Part shown: piece after piece, positions 1-12,090 of the stretch
How the letters are laid out: each line of letters starts with the position of its first letter
Numbering within the stretch: the first letter of the stretch is position 1
Assembly (NCBI GenBank): GCA_949358305.1
Contig: OX442317.1
Coordinates: 15,318,491-15,382,490, forward strand
Direction: 5' to 3'
Source of the DNA: Strigamia acuminata
Lineage: Eukaryota > Arthropoda > Chilopoda > Geophilomorpha > Linotaeniidae
Length of the DNA stretch: 64,000 nt
The notes under the pieces: model-generated
The model's database searches: none
Told to the model about the DNA's origin: nothing
What the model saw: only the letters and a program-made list of their open reading frames with translations
Program-made: the position numbers and the translations under genes

Positions 1-2515
1 GGAGGGGTTTCATTTTCTGCAATGTCAACGGGTAACTGTTTTTGAAAGTGAGCACAGTTTTCTTAATTTTTCGGGTGTATTTAGACCGGGGGTGTGTTCT
101 TTGACATTGCGTATTGTTGGTTCCAATTAGTATTTTGGTTCATTACACAGTTTAGTTTAGTTCTTTCTAGTTGAAGATATTTAGTTTAAAGGAAATTGGG
201 CACGAGTTTTTCTTTGCGGTGAGTTGCCGCCTGATTGGACGGTCGCTGGCTTGGCTGGTTGTTTATCTTCAAGTCGGGAGTTGATCGCCTATTTAGGTTG
301 GTCGCTTGGTGTCCCAACGATGAATTGGTTGTTTTTGCTTAGTTAGATAGGAATCTGCTTTAGCTTTCTGCGGCATTTTCGTTTCAGTTGATGTCAACTT
401 TGGCAGGCTTCCTGAATGGATCAATGGCTGAGCTCAGGTGCTTACGTAAGTCGGTGTCTTTAGGGGCGAATTTTTTGTCTGAGGATTCAAACTACCTCTT
501 AAAGGAAGTGTATGAGAAGTCGGTTCGTTAGTTTAGCTTTAAGGTTATTTGTGGTTTAGTGGTGTCTTGTCGTTGACTGACCCCATTGGTTGTGAGTCTC
601 AGTTTCCCAAAGTTGACTGCAGGTCAATCTCTATGGGAGAGACAAGCTCTATTTTTGTGATTGTTAGTCGTTTCTTTGTATTACGAGTTGCAGGTTAGAG
701 TTCGGTTATTTTGCAGTATGTCTAGGATCTTCTCGTTTCAGGGGACCCGCTCCTGTTCGTGTTAATGTATTGTTAAGAGAAGAGTCAATATATTTTCGAT
801 TTGGAAAAAGGGGTTCTATGTTTCGTTGTGGATTCTAGCCAAGGGATATAGGCATGGTGAAAGTCAGTATGCTCGGTCTTTTCTTCTTGAATGCGGTTCC
901 TTCAGGGCGGCTGCTCTCTTCTTTTTTGGCCGGCAGCGATGTTGCGAGCAAGAACGCAACAAAAAAGATCTGGAGATTTCACGTTGTTCATCTTATGAAA
1001 GAAAGAAAAGGCTTTTTAATTTTGTTGTCAAGTTTGAATAGATTTTTAACACATATCTGACATGCCCAGTTGGTTTGCTGCCTTGTTGTCACGATCCTGG
1101 AAGTTCAAGGGAGTTGTCACTTCGCCTGCCACACCTGGAATGTTTGAAAGTTGTGTTTTTAGTCTTTTGTAATTAAATTATGTGTCTTTTTCACGTTTAT
1201 GAGTTATTTCTAGTATTTGTAAGTTCTCTCCTGTTTCCAGTTCACTTGCGAAGGAGATAGGTGTGCATCGGCAAGATGGCCGCCATAGCGCAAGTGAACT
1301 GGGAGATGGGAAGAACCTGAAATAAGCACAATTGTAGTTTTTGGTGCTTGTTTTGCTTGTGATTTAATTTATACTAACTTCTTTTGGTGTTTAAGGTAGA
1401 CCACAGGTGTCTTGGGTCGCTGGATGGGCGTTGGACATCGTTTGTGAGCGTTTGTGAGCGTCGGGCGTGAGCGTACGCCTTGCGACGCCTCTCGTGGTCG
1501 TGTGGGTCCTGCAAATGAGTTGAATTGGTCAGGTTTCAATGCCCAAGCACTGGGAAAGCTGTACTGACCGTTCTAAGACGCAGATCCATTGTTGAGAAGG
1601 CCTGTGAGTCGCTCGCGACCTTGTTTGGCTCCATTCACGTCATTTTAGCAGTTGCATGGTCGCCATCTTGGATTTGGTGCTGCACTGTTGCCCTGTTATT
1701 ATTTCTTTTGGGGTTTTAAGGAGACCTGGACATAGGGAATATTTACTAGTTATTGTTTGTATAAATTACCAATATTAAGGGTTGTTAATCTAAGCTTTTA
1801 CTTTTGTTATTGTATGGTTGTTACGGGTTAAGGTTTGTGACACTTTGCGGCCTCTTTTGGTGGCAATTGGGGTTTGGGCTCAGCATTGTGTTTTGAGTGC
1901 AGTTAATGTTAGTTTTAGCCTTTGAATTATCTGTTAAGTTTAAGTGAAGTGCTGTTTGCACAGGTCATACTGTTTTCAAGGTGTTAGGTTAAGTTTTGCC
2001 TTTATTTATGTTAAGTTTGACATCTGTTGTCTACATACGGAAACCTTGTTGGCACTATTGTTATTATGCAAATCTGTATTGTTTGGTCACTGACATTTAT
2101 TGTAATCAGGTGACCAGTTGTTGTGAGGTTGCTAAAGAAGCAGTCAGTTGTTATCAGTTGTTAAGTATTAAATCCAGTTGATGTTTTTCCTCCTTCTTTG
2201 GATAATTTATTCCTGGGTTTCTTTTACTTTAACAAACATGAGCACTTGTGAGTAGAGAGCTTTGCCTGCTCTCCTCCTCCCTGGGAGCACAGAATTTCAA
2301 CTCAGCAGCTAAAGAGGTTTTGCCAATCATTTCATCTAAATGCAGTTAGGCCTAGTTTCATGCAGTCAGGCCTAATCCTTCTTCAAGTTAGGCCTACGCT
2401 CTGAGAGGGAATTTTCAACTTGTTTCATCATCCACTATACAGTCTCGGGCGGTTTCCAGAGTTTGGTGACCAATTCGCCAGTTCTCCCCTGTGAGATCCA
2501 AGGTTGTTTGCTACA
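1..2515 (+). repeat. R1-left: long interspersed repeat, first copy (cut by window edge)
   Basis: This stretch is the near-identical reverse complement of 42300-44815. It also matches 35900-37118 in inverted orientation and, more distantly, 58158-61268. It ends sharply at ...GTTTGCTACA (2515), the same terminus as the other close copies, after which the sequences differ completely. The short ORFs inside are not conserved as proteins. About 50 bases before the terminus is TTTGGTGACC, which resembles the start of a retroelement primer-binding site, so R1 could be an LTR plus leader. It could also be a long terminal repeat arm of another element. The left limit lies outside the window. Confidence 0.85.
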
Positions 2516-3761
2516 GCTTTATTAACTCTATTATCGCCCCATTCAAACTAACTCCCAACACATAGATGATATTTACGTCGCTACCACCTCCTATGACCAT
2601 TTCCTGAAGATTTTTTGTATTTATATTTATACAAATTAAATTTATTTTATCAGCCTGGTTCTCGTTTGCAAAGTTTGGAGTGGTCGGTTGTAAGGTCAAC
2701 TTGTTGTCTGAATCTAATGTTAGCAAGTCTCCTTCGGCACCACGAGTGAGGTCTACAGTCAAACTAGACTCTTTAATGTATTGTTTGGAATTATCAAGTA
2801 ATATAATAGAGCCTGATCGTTTATCTTCAAACGTAGTTTGCAAATCGTACAAAGATGGATCTCGGAATACAAATGCGTTTGTAGTTTGTGATAAATAAAG
2901 TGGAGTGTCCGTAGTTTGTGATAAATAAAGATGAGTGTCCTCATCTGACGCGTTAGTCAAAAACAAATTTAATTGCTTGTCTTTATGTAATAATAATTCC
3001 TTAGACGAATGGGAACATTTATTTAAAACAGAAAAAGGTTTGCATAAACTAGAAGACAACTCACTTCTCTCCATTTCATGAAAAGAACCATTTTGACTAT
3101 AAATCAACACATTTTGTTTGACAGAAGCAAATAGCTTATTGTAATCAAATAGAACAAAATTTTTAGTTGTTTCTTCAAATCCAATGTTTACATTCTGACG
3201 GGCAATATGTTTTAAATTTGGTTTAATTAATGTTAAATCTCTCATTGTCTTGTTATTAAATTGAGCTATTTTTAATGCATTATCTATTAATGAATGAGCA
3301 ATAAATATATTACTGGACGGATTTGTGAATTTCAATATACCTGATTTATTAGTTAATTCCAATGTTTTAGCAGCGGTGTTTTCGTATTCTAACGGAACAT
3401 ATTTTGTTTGAAACCCATCAATTATATCTGTAATTAATAATTGTGAATATTTTGATGTTTTATCAAGAATAGCTTTTTTTATTGATGTCACCTTCAAATC
3501 CCCAGATATTAAAACATTATTTTTTATCGTATTACCTGATACTATGGTTTTATGATCAAAGAGTAGGGATTTAGCATCGTCATTCACTGTTGCTAAAGCA
3601 GACCTAGTTGCATTTTTTACACAATATTCGTCAAGTATCAATTTTAAACTCATCATGTCAATTTTCAGTAACCGTAAAACATTACTTGCGTCTATGTCTA
3701 TATCCAAGTTGTCGCCATATGTTGATCGACATTTATCGAATATTTTTACTTTTTTGTCCAC
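2511..3761 (-). CDS. Uncharacterised protein, terminal exon (about 416 codons)
   Basis: A long minus-strand open frame in AT-rich DNA. I do not recognise the family. It is rich in Ser, Asn, Leu, Thr and Lys, has no clear signal peptide or membrane segment, and has few cysteines. A short tandem duplication (LYLSQTTDTP / LYLSQTTNAF) sits in the C-terminal half. The frame opens with GTG, not ATG, directly after a good 3' splice signal (ctaatattag, about 3762 on the minus strand). So this is probably a downstream exon, with the first exon upstream at 3.8-4.1 kb; an internal Met at about residue 36 is the alternative start. The stop codon TAG is supplied by the terminal bases of R1-left, so the gene ends exactly at the repeat border. 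It is transcribed divergently from the zinc-protein gene that begins at 3992. Its phage-fibre-like low-complexity look is an impression only. Confidence 0.6.
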   Translation of the reverse strand: MDKKVKIFDKCRSTYGDNLDIDIDASNVLRLLKIDMMSLKLILDEYCVKNATRSALATVNDDAKSLLFDHKTIVSGNTIKNNVLISGDLKVTSIKKAILDKTSKYSQLLITDIIDGFQTKYVPLEYENTAAKTLELTNKSGILKFTNPSSNIFIAHSLIDNALKIAQFNNKTMRDLTLIKPNLKHIARQNVNIGFEETTKNFVLFDYNKLFASVKQNVLIYSQNGSFHEMERSELSSSLCKPFSVLNKCSHSSKELLLHKDKQLNLFLTNASDEDTHLYLSQTTDTPLYLSQTTNAFVFRDPSLYDLQTTFEDKRSGSIILLDNSKQYIKESSLTVDLTRGAEGDLLTLDSDNKLTLQPTTPNFANENQADKINLICININTKNLQEMVIGGGSDVNIIYVLGVSLNGAIIELIKL

Positions 3762-4900
3762 TAATATTAGAGAATTTAAATTTTCAACATAAATGTTTTG
3801 GTTTCTAATCCAAATAATAAAGGTAATAAGGGTGAATATGTTTGTAACTTATATTTTCCATATTTATAAATGTTTTCTTAAAGAAAATAATTGTTATTTT
3901 TTTATGAAAAAAGAAAATAAGTGGTTTATTAGTTGGGAAATTTGCGTCTTCATCAACCTGTTTATAACATTCAATTTTGTCAGTTTCAACAATGGATTCA
4001 TTCATTCTCACACGTAACGAAGTAACCTTCAATGTGGCTGTGTATAACATGACTGCAAGCCGTATAAGCAGGATGTTTTCTGTAAGTATCGCAAATAAAA
4101 GTATTTCTTTTGTTTTGTTGTTCAAAATAATTTATTTAAAATCCTTTTCAATCACAGATAATTGAAAACTCGCTGTTTTTAACAGACAGGGCTGGATGTC
4201 AGTTTTTCCCGAACGATACTGATGGTAAGTTCGACGTTGATGAGCTTTTGCCAAGAGACACGTACAGTGTACACGGCAATTCGACACAACCCGCATCGGC
4301 GATTATGCCTATGCCATCACGACCGGTGTTAAGTGTGTCATCACTACCAGGTGCATTTGCTCCAAGATTTTCTGCGCCACAACCACTGCCCAGCCTAAGG
4401 TTGACGTTTCCATCATCATTGCCTTCACCGTTGGCGTCAACTTCTGGCCAAAATGTCTGGAGTAGACCGAATACAGCCTTCACCAGGTAAAATCTAAATT
4501 TTTAAATATATGCAAATCATGTTCTAACTGCAAATAAAAAAATTAGGGTTGTTACGCTCTGCGCAGCAGATGATGGCGAATTAAGTGAAGTGCAAACATA
4601 CCACATTCGCCTCAATGAAGATGACACCACCGTTGACTTAGTTTTGGAGAAGATGCGATTCTATCTCAGCGAACAAGACAAAATGGTTTTGGTAGATTCA
4701 AGGGGCCAAGAAATAATGGATGGGCCAGCAACCAGAAGTAAGAATAACAGTAATAATAATAAATTTGAATAGTAATTTACAATTTTTTTAGTCCCGGAAT
4801 ATTGGAAACCAGCCAGCCGGAAAATCAACTTGATGACAGTAGAGGCGTTTCAGGCACTGAAAACGCAAAAGGATAGGAAAAAAAGACCGTAAGTGTAAAA

Positions 4901-4949
4901 AATAACAATAACAATAATAACAATAATAATAATAATAATAATAATAATT
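4901..4949. repeat. (AAT/AAC)n microsatellite in an intron
   Basis: An imperfect run of ATA/AAC trinucleotides turns into pure AAT repeats just left of the MITE at 4948. The same AAT run continues on the far side of the MITE (5469-5483), so the MITE sits inside the microsatellite. Confidence 0.9.
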
Positions 4950-5470
4950 AGACTTTGACCGATATCGATATTTTGCAGTATCGCCGATACCGATAATCGG
5001 CAACCGAATATCGGCCGATACCGATACCTGCGCCGATATTAAAATTAAAATGTCCGACCCCCCCGCCCCTATCCCCCAAAATAAAAAAAAAAAATTAAAA
5101 TTGCGTTTATTAATTTATTTTATGTTTAAGAAACGTTTTTACATCCATAGTTAGTAATTTTAAATGGTAGCCATGATAAATTTGAATTCAAGCCAAATCG
5201 TGGTGATTGTTTTAAACAATAAAATTGATCGTTTTTAATATTCCGATCGATTTCTTTGCAGTGTCATCGTTTTAAGGAAAAAACAACTTTTTAGCCGCCC
5301 GACTGCTTCAAAAGCGTTTCTAAAACGTATCGTTTTAGTCTTAAACGATACGTTTTAGAAACGTGGCAATATCGGTATCGGCCACGCCAAAAAATATCGG
5401 ATCCGATATCGGTGAATACCGAAATATCGGCCGATAGCCGATACCGATACCGGTATCGGTCAAAGTCTAA
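4948..5470. mobile_element. MITE with TTAGACTTTGACCGATA terminal inverted repeats
   Basis: Both ends read TTAGACTTTGACCGATA in opposite orientation. Inside each end are clusters of CCGATA/TATCGG repeats. A second perfect hairpin lies at about 5312-5361 (arms built on CGTTTCTAAAACG). There is no coding capacity, and the length is about 520 bp. It is inserted in the AAT microsatellite of the zinc-protein gene intron, so the target duplication cannot be separated from the repeat. The superfamily is not assigned. Confidence 0.8.
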
Positions 5471-5936
5471 TAATAATAATAATGTCGATAATATAAATCC
5501 CCTTTCATTTAGGCGCTTGGATACACCTGTGCGACCGATTAGAGGAGACGGCAACAGCAGTACAACAGATGTATTGGCTGAAATTGACAGCTTCAGGACT
5601 GAAGTGAGATCCAAGTTAACGGCCATAGAAGATGCGCTCAAGGAAACAGCAAAAAAATTGGAATCCTCCCCTCTTACGCTTGAGCAACGATTGCAAATTT
5701 GCGACACATTCAGTTGTTTAATATGCTTGGGTAAGTAACTGTTTTCAATTATTCTTATGAAATATGCATAATTCTTTTTTAGGCAAAATGCAACGACCCA
5801 TCTATCGTACCTGCTGTTCGTCACTTGTGGCTTGTGAGGAATGCCTCAACAACTGGAGAAGAACCCAGGATAATGACGACGACTTACGGGTATTTCAGTG
5901 CCATAAATGCTCGTCGGACGTCGGACAGAGCCACGT

Positions 5937-6664
5937 TGTTGCAGGTCAACAACACAAATAGAAAGGAATGGCGATGTGTATCCAATTTCAAAACACTTGA
6001 GCTCGCCCAAGGTCGTATGACGTGGTTAGTACGAAAATCGCACTGGAAAGCAATAAATCCGCAACAATTGGCATTGTTAAACCGCTGGAACAATGTGGAG
6101 AACACCAGCACCAAGTATCCAATAGGTGGCAGAAACATAAGTTGGCCTTAGAAATTTTAAACTACTCACTACACATTGAATGTGTTTGAAAATAAGCCTA
6201 AAACAAGAGCTAATAAAACACAACACATTTATTCAAAGGTTGGTTAATAAAATTCCAAGTAATTTGAAAAGTACCAAACAAAAGGTTAAAAGACGGAACC
6301 GTAAATTTACGGGAAACTGAAAAATGACGTCACTAGCATTGCAATTGTATGCTAGGTAACGAAATATGCACCAAAACTGTTCGGAATCAACACAAACTAT
6401 CAAAAAACAAGTGAATAAGTCAATAAATGCACGGAATAAGAAATTTAAAATCAATACAAAGTAAAAGCAATACTAAATATTGAAAAGTATGAATAAAAAT
6501 CATGTCAAAACACTTTAATAAGTAATATAAAATCTGAAAAGTGATAAAATACCAAGTTAGCACAGAAAATGAAAAACACTTAAAGATTTTAATCAACTCA
6601 AAGCAAATGGTAAAAAATATTGACAATAAAAATAGCACAACAATATCTACGCTGTCTTGCAACA
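5937..6664 (-). repeat. BEL-B 3' LTR
   Basis: 728 bp, matching 35112-35839 with an offset of 29175 throughout. The termini TGTTGCA...TGCAACA are an inverted repeat. The 5-bp target duplicate CACGT lies immediately to its left, fused to the coding exon of the interrupted gene. Confidence 0.95.
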
Positions 6665-6725
6665 GCGAATTGCCGGCGAGAGGACAGAGATGGGAGAACC
6701 ACACACATTGTCTTATTAGAATAAA

Positions 6726-9620
6726 TCACTCAAGTTCAAGGGCTCTCACATGCTTGACTGACCTCTTCAACTCACGTCCATCGGGTAGCACTACTTTTAT
6801 AACACGGATTTGACCATCATCGCCGGGAAAAATTTCTTTTATCCTAGCAAGGGGCCAAAAATATGGGTTTGTACCCATTTTTTCCAGCAGCACTATTTGG
6901 TCCACTTTAGGGTTTTTGAAGAACTTATCACCTTTGGTTTTGTAAAAATTCCTCAATTGCATGAGGTAACTCTTTTTCCAAATTTTCCAAAATTCCCAAA
7001 GAAATTGGCGTCGTTTAATATCCAGTTTTCGTAAATCTGATTTTTTGATTGCACTCAATTGTTTGTTTATTACGTATTTGGGCATACCTCCGGTTATAAA
7101 GTTTTCAGGTGCCAAAATTCTACCACCATCAACACTGTCTGGGACGTAAGATAAGGGCCTTGAATTTAACACTGAACTTATTTCCAAAGCTAAGGTTTGG
7201 AGAGTTTCCAAGTCTACGGTGTTGCGCAATAGAGTCTTTCGAAGTTTATCTTTAACGGAGCGGACAAGACGCTCCCAGGCTCCGCCCATCCATGGGGACA
7301 GCGGTGGGATGAATGTCCAAATCACTCTTTTCTCGGATAGGAATGTTTTCACGTCTTTCTGACCAATGAGTTTTCCCCACGATTGTAATTCGACGCTCCC
7401 GCGCTCGAAAGTCTTACTGTTATCGGAGAAAATCTTTCCGGGATATCCATAGCGTGCTCCAAATCTTCTCATAGCTAACAAAAATTTCGGCACAGAAAGG
7501 TCCTCGGACACTTCTAAATGTAGGGATCGGGTCACCATGCAGGTGAAAAGCAAAATATATACTTTTTTCTTTTCCTTCTTGTTGCTACCGACATAAATCG
7601 GACCCAGGTGGTCCACTCCCGTATTTTGGAATGGCGCCGCTGGTGTCACACGTTCAGCAGGAAGGTCGCCCGTTGAAGGGTTGTTGCGAGCAAGTTTTCC
7701 TCGTCTACAAATTTCACATTCTCAAATAACTGTCTGTATAGTTCTTCTTCCTCTAATAATCCAAAATTGTTCTCGTAAGTGATAAAGTGTTTCGCTTATG
7801 TCACCGTGAAGCAAATCCAAATGCACTTTTTTAATTAACAGTCTTGTAATCCAACTGTCATAATGCAAGATGATTGGATAAACTTCATCAAATGTCAGCA
7901 ATGATTTTTTCAAGCGGCTACGAAGTCGAATCAATCCGTCTTCGTCAATGAAGAGCTCGAAATTGCGTAGGGTGGAATGTTTACTCAGTTCTCTTTTGTT
8001 TTTCACATCCTCAATCTCCTCAGAAAAATGTAATTTCTGCGAAAACTGCAGGATCTTCAATTGGTTGTCCTCTAACTCGAGTGGCGAGAGAGGCTCACCG
8101 CGCAAAAGTTTGTTTTTCCATCTCAAAATGTAAGAGAAAACTCTCAAAAGTCTGTTGTAATTTCGGAAACGTTTGAAGAATTGACCAATAAAGCTTTCCT
8201 TAACTTGAATAGTCATCACTACAATTTTTCGTTCCTCTTCTGGAAGATTTTCTTGTATATTTTCTCTTTTTTCTAGTTTTGAAACATCAACTCCAAACCA
8301 CCAAAGTTTATTGTTCATCAATGCTTTTGAGTTATGTGGTCGAGTTAATAAATCGGCTGGGTTAAATTCTGTTGGTACGTGAGACCATTGTTCGGGCTTG
8401 GTAAAAGAAATAATTTCTTGAACACGGTTCGAGACGTATGGTTTCCACACGTTTTTGTCCGAATTTATCCAGGCTAGAGTTATGGTGGAGTCCGAGTAGT
8501 AACGCACTTCAGTGACTGGGTAACCGGGAAGAAAGTTTTCTAACAGGTATTTAGTCATTCTAACTCCAACCACTGCTGCAGTTAATTCAAGGCGAGGAAG
8601 AGTAATTTTCTTGGCTGGCGCAATTCGGCACTTGCTCAACAACAAAGTTCTTTTGCCCTCCAAGTTGACGACAAAAATTGAACAGCCAAATGCTTTCATA
8701 CTGGCATCGCAGAAAACTTCTAGAGTGATGTCTTGACCGGAATAAGTCTCCAGCCAACGTTGAATTTTTAATTCCTTCAATTTTTGTATGTCTTGACTCC
8801 ACTCTTCGACTTCTTTTTTCTCTGAGTCAAGAATCTTTTCATCCCAGCTTTTTGTTCTCATCCAGATTGCTTGAACAAGTAGTTTCATTTGAAGCACAAC
8901 AGGAGCAATGAGTCCCATTGGATCGAATATTGAAGCCATTAATGAAACAACTTCTCGCTTTGTATTCGGAATTTTTGCTATTGTCGGAATTTTAAACATC
9001 ATGACATCTTCTGCAGTGTCCCATAATATTCCCAGCATTTTTATGATTCCTAAGTCCGAAAACTCCTCTCCTCGCATATGAAATCCTTCTTTTTTCAAAT
9101 TGTTGAAGACGTCCTTGCTTGAGGTCGCCCATTTTACAAGGGGAAGTTTACCGTCGTCTAGAATCATTTTCAGTTTCTCGCAATGTGAAGTGGTATCGGC
9201 TGTAAAATCTCCTCCTGACGTCAAATCGTCCATGAAAATCCCATCATCGAGTGCATCAACTTCCTTTGCATGAGTTTTTTCGAATTGTTTCGCTTGTTTT
9301 CTAATTGTTGCACACAAGAGGAATGGAGAAGATATTACGCCAAATGGCACGACAATCATTCGTAGAATCATTAGATTATTCCACAAATTTTGCCACGAAT
9401 AAGGTTCTTTAAAGTAATCACGAGCCACCCACAAAAAACGTAAAAAGTTTCTCTGAGTTGGATTGATCATAACTTGGAGGAATGCCTGTTTTATGTCAGC
9501 TATTATGGGAATACAATAGAGACGAAATCTCACAATAACAAGAATTAAGTCAGGGTTGAGGGAAGGTCCCGGAAACAAACAGTCATTGAGGGAACGTTTT
9601 CCCTTCTTGGATGAAGACGC
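6726..9620 (-). pseudogene. pol: BEL-B pol, 3' half: RT, RNase H and integrase
   Basis: This is the continuation of the BEL-B gag-pol frame after T. It starts inside the reverse transcriptase fingers (SSSKKGKRSLNDCLFPGPSL) and contains the catalytic FMDD box (GIFMDDLTSGGD). RNase H-like motifs follow (EVFCDASMKAFGC, YYSDSTITLAWI), then the BEL-typical DLLTRP segment. The integrase has the catalytic acidic residues in VDHLGPI, FSDNSKTFERG and GGAWERLVRSV, and a C-terminal DUF5641-like domain ending HVRALELE. The frame is open except for one in-frame TGA at 7722-7724, between the RNase H and integrase regions and in a CpG-type context. The closest relative in the window is BEL-A. The pol frame was continuous with 31820-34167 before T inserted. 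Confidence 0.92.
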
Positions 9621-9639
9621 CCCAGGTAGCATTATATAT

Positions 9640-10640
9640 TGGGCCAATATTGGACCAATATCGGGTATCTTGGGGTTCTGCTGGCCAATATAACCAATCT
9701 TCAACCAATATTGGTACAATATTGGGAACACAATATTGGCCAATATTGTGAATCCAATATTGGCCCAATGTTGGCTAAAGATTGGCAAGCCAATATTGGG
9801 TTTCCAGGCCAAACCCAATGTTGGCCCGATATTGGCCGGCAATATTGGCCCAATATTGACCAGCCAATTGTTAGCCAATATTGGCTGTCGATAGGCAGCC
9901 ATTGATTGGCCATTATTGGGAATACAATATTGGCCCAATGTTGGCTAAAGATTGGCAAGCCAATATTGGGTTTCCACGCCAAACCCAATGTTGGCCCGAT
10001 ATTGGCCGGCAATATTGGCCCAATATTAACCAGCCAATTGTTAGCCAATATTGGCTGTCGATAGGCAGCCATTGATTGGCCATTATTGGGAATACAATAT
10101 TGGCCCAATGTTGGCTAAAGATTGGCAAGCCAATATTGGGTTTCCACGCCAAATCCAATGTTGGCCCGATATTGGCCGGCAATATTGGCCCAATATTAAC
10201 CAGCCAATTGTTAGCCAATATTGGCTGTCGATAGGCAGCCATTGATTGGCCATTATTGGGAATACAATATTGGCCCAATGTTGGCTAAAGATTGGCAAGC
10301 CAATATTGGGTTTCCACGCCAAATCCAATGTTGGCCCGATATTGGCCGGCAATATTGGCCCAATATTAACCAGCCAATTGTTAGCCAATATTGGCTGTCG
10401 ATAGGCAGCCATTGAATGGCCATTATTGGGAATACAATATTGGCCCAATGTTGGCTAAAGATTGGCAAGCCAATATTGGGTTTCCACGCCAAACCCAATG
10501 TTGGCCCGATATTGGCCGGCAATATTGGCCCAATATTAACCAGCCAATTGTTAGCCAATATTGGCTGTCGATAGGCAGCCATTGATTGGCCAATATTATG
10601 AATACAATATTGGCCCAATGTTGGCTAAGGATTGGGAAGA
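9640..10640. repeat. T left subterminal array, 170-bp tandem units
   Basis: The unit recurs at exactly 170-bp spacing (the same point at 9881, 10051, 10221, 10391 and 10561), about five and a half copies with few differences. Each unit has many CCAATATTGG and GGCCCAAT motifs. The DNA stays open in several frames on both strands, producing repetitive ANIGPIL/GQYWANIG peptides. These are a by-product of the repeat and not genes. The outer part (9640-9720) is less regular. Confidence 0.92.
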
Positions 10641-10836
10641 AGCTTCCAACAAAAAGCAACAGCTAGATGGAGAACTAGAAGGAGAACTAGCCGGCAATGT
10701 TGGAAAGGGAAATTGGAGAGAAAGTGGATCTCATCAACAAAAGGGATCGTTTGGAATCTAATCACAGATAGGTTGTTATTTTAAAGTTCAATTTAACGTT
10801 TTTGTTGCTATAAAAATGTGATTTTTGTTCTGTTAG

Positions 10837-11284
10837 ATGGAGAAATTGTACAACGAAGAAAACATTTGTTTGTTGCAGGGTTTGTTACGACAAAGAGGCA
10901 GTAGGAAATTATAAAGGAAGCGGAAGGTTTATTTATTTATCTTTATAGAATTCTTTGTAATCAATAATAATAATTGAAATTATTGTTTATTATTTCATTT
11001 CAGAATCTGCTAGGCCAAAAGTTGATGATGAAAACAAGATGTTCCTCATCGATGAATTCAATTATGAGCAAAGTGCGCGTCAAAAGTCGTTGAAATATTA
11101 CGAGCAATTGGAGCAACGATTTGATAATTTAAAAAACGAAATAAACCGTGTACGGGGTGAGCCAAGGGCAATGGACGCATTCCATCGCCAATACGCCATG
11201 GCAAATATTAGGCATATTATCGCACATCTGATGAATGTGTCTGATTTGCTCATCCAGCGAAAATGTTTAATTTTTATACAATAA
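10837..11284 (+). CDS. Possible two-exon small gene inside T (about 114 residues)
   Basis: The exons 10837-10900 and 11004-11284 have GT-AG borders (a|gtagga ... tttcag|aa) and compatible phase, giving a 114-residue frame. The second exon reads as a charged helix (YYEQLEQRFDNLKNEI) and then AFHRQYAMANIRHIIAHL, and ends in TAA followed by AATAAA-like signals. No family is recognised. The first exon also has an alternative frame with Cys pairs (VCCRVCYDKEAVG) linked to an upstream open segment at 10620-10770, so the 5' structure is unsure. A decayed copy of its 3' end lies at about 12755-12915. It might be captured host sequence or part of T's own gene. Confidence 0.4.
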
Positions 11285-11734
11285 ATTGTAATTTTAATGC
11301 GAATAAATATAATAATGAATTTTTTTCTTTAATTATGAGTATGTATTTGTTATTGATTTGCATGGATGAATAAAATTTAACTTTCGATGATGGAGTCGAT
11401 GCCGACTCCGCGGCATCGAAATGTCAACACCGTCCTCAAAAAATTTCGTTTTCCGTGGAAAGATTCTCTCGCTCCCGACGCGACAGGCAACGGCGGTGAT
11501 CGTGTCCTATGCCGCCACCGATGCACTCAATCCCGCAACAACAAAACCCAAACTTCGTCAAAATTTATCGACCCGAAATTCATCGTTTTTCTGATTTTAT
11601 TTAATTTTCGATCCTGATTTTTGCGGCAAAATATTTCACACAATAACGCAGAGAAGAAATTCCGCAAAATTTTATTTTGAAAATTTGACCGCAAAAAGTG
11701 TTCAGTATTTAAACAAATCCATATTTTTACTCTC

Positions 11735-12090
11735 GTTGGCCAATATTGGGAATGCAATATTGGCCCAATGTTGGCTAAAGATTGGCAAGCCAACATTGGG
11801 TTTCCACGCCAGACCCAATGTTGGCCCAATATTGGCCGCCAATATTGGCCCAGTATCAACTAGCCAATTGTTAACCAATATTGGCTGTCGATAGGCAGCC
11901 ATCGATTGGCCAATATTCTGAATACAATATTGGCCCAATGTTGGCAATGGATTGGCAAGCCAACATTGGGTTTCCACGCCGGACCCAATGTTGGCCCGAT
12001 ATTGGCTGGCAATAATGACCCAATATTAACCACCCAATTGTTAGCCAATATTGGCTGTCAGTAGGCAGCCATCCATTGGCCAATATTCAT
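11735..12090. repeat. Second CCAATATTGG array inside T
   Basis: About two copies of the same unit of roughly 170 bp as the left subterminal array, more diverged, beginning at TTGGCCAATATTGGGAATG. It is separated from the first array by the possible small gene and by GC-richer sequence with CGACGCGAC motifs. Confidence 0.85.

Larger units (their letters stand above)
3992..5936 (+). pseudogene. RING-like zinc protein gene, exons 1-6, broken in the last exon by BEL-B
   Basis: Exons with GT-AG borders and matching phases can be read: 3992-4081, 4158-4486, 4547-4737, 4792-4888, 5513-5730 and 5783-5936. The reading frame then resumes after BEL-B at 35845-35896. The exon lengths sum to 1131 nt, exactly 377 codons, which supports the model and gives a 376-residue protein before the insertion. 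The first exon starts MDSFILTRNEV. Exon 2 has a Pro/Ser-rich tract. Exon 5 is helical and charged, and leads into a C-terminal cysteine-rich module: CLICL, then CC, CEEC and CHKC, a RING-like spacing. Role in ubiquitin transfer or metal binding is inference from that spacing only. The intron at 4889-5512 holds a microsatellite and a MITE. The family is not identified. The gene is now interrupted by about 29.9 kb. Confidence 0.75.

Noticed and set aside
5412-5824. ORFs over the MITE and exon 5 (108 and 177 codons)
   Set aside because: They join MITE sequence to exon sequence or run antisense to it; the splice model explains exon 5 fully.
9640-10640. CRISPR-like regular spacing
   Set aside because: Units are contiguous 170-bp tandem repeats without variable spacers, in eukaryotic transposon DNA.
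9639-10659. Many overlapping 60-135 codon ORFs on both strands (ANIGPIL/GQYW peptides)
   Set aside because: By-product of the palindromic CCAATATTGG tandem repeat; the frame changes from unit to unit.
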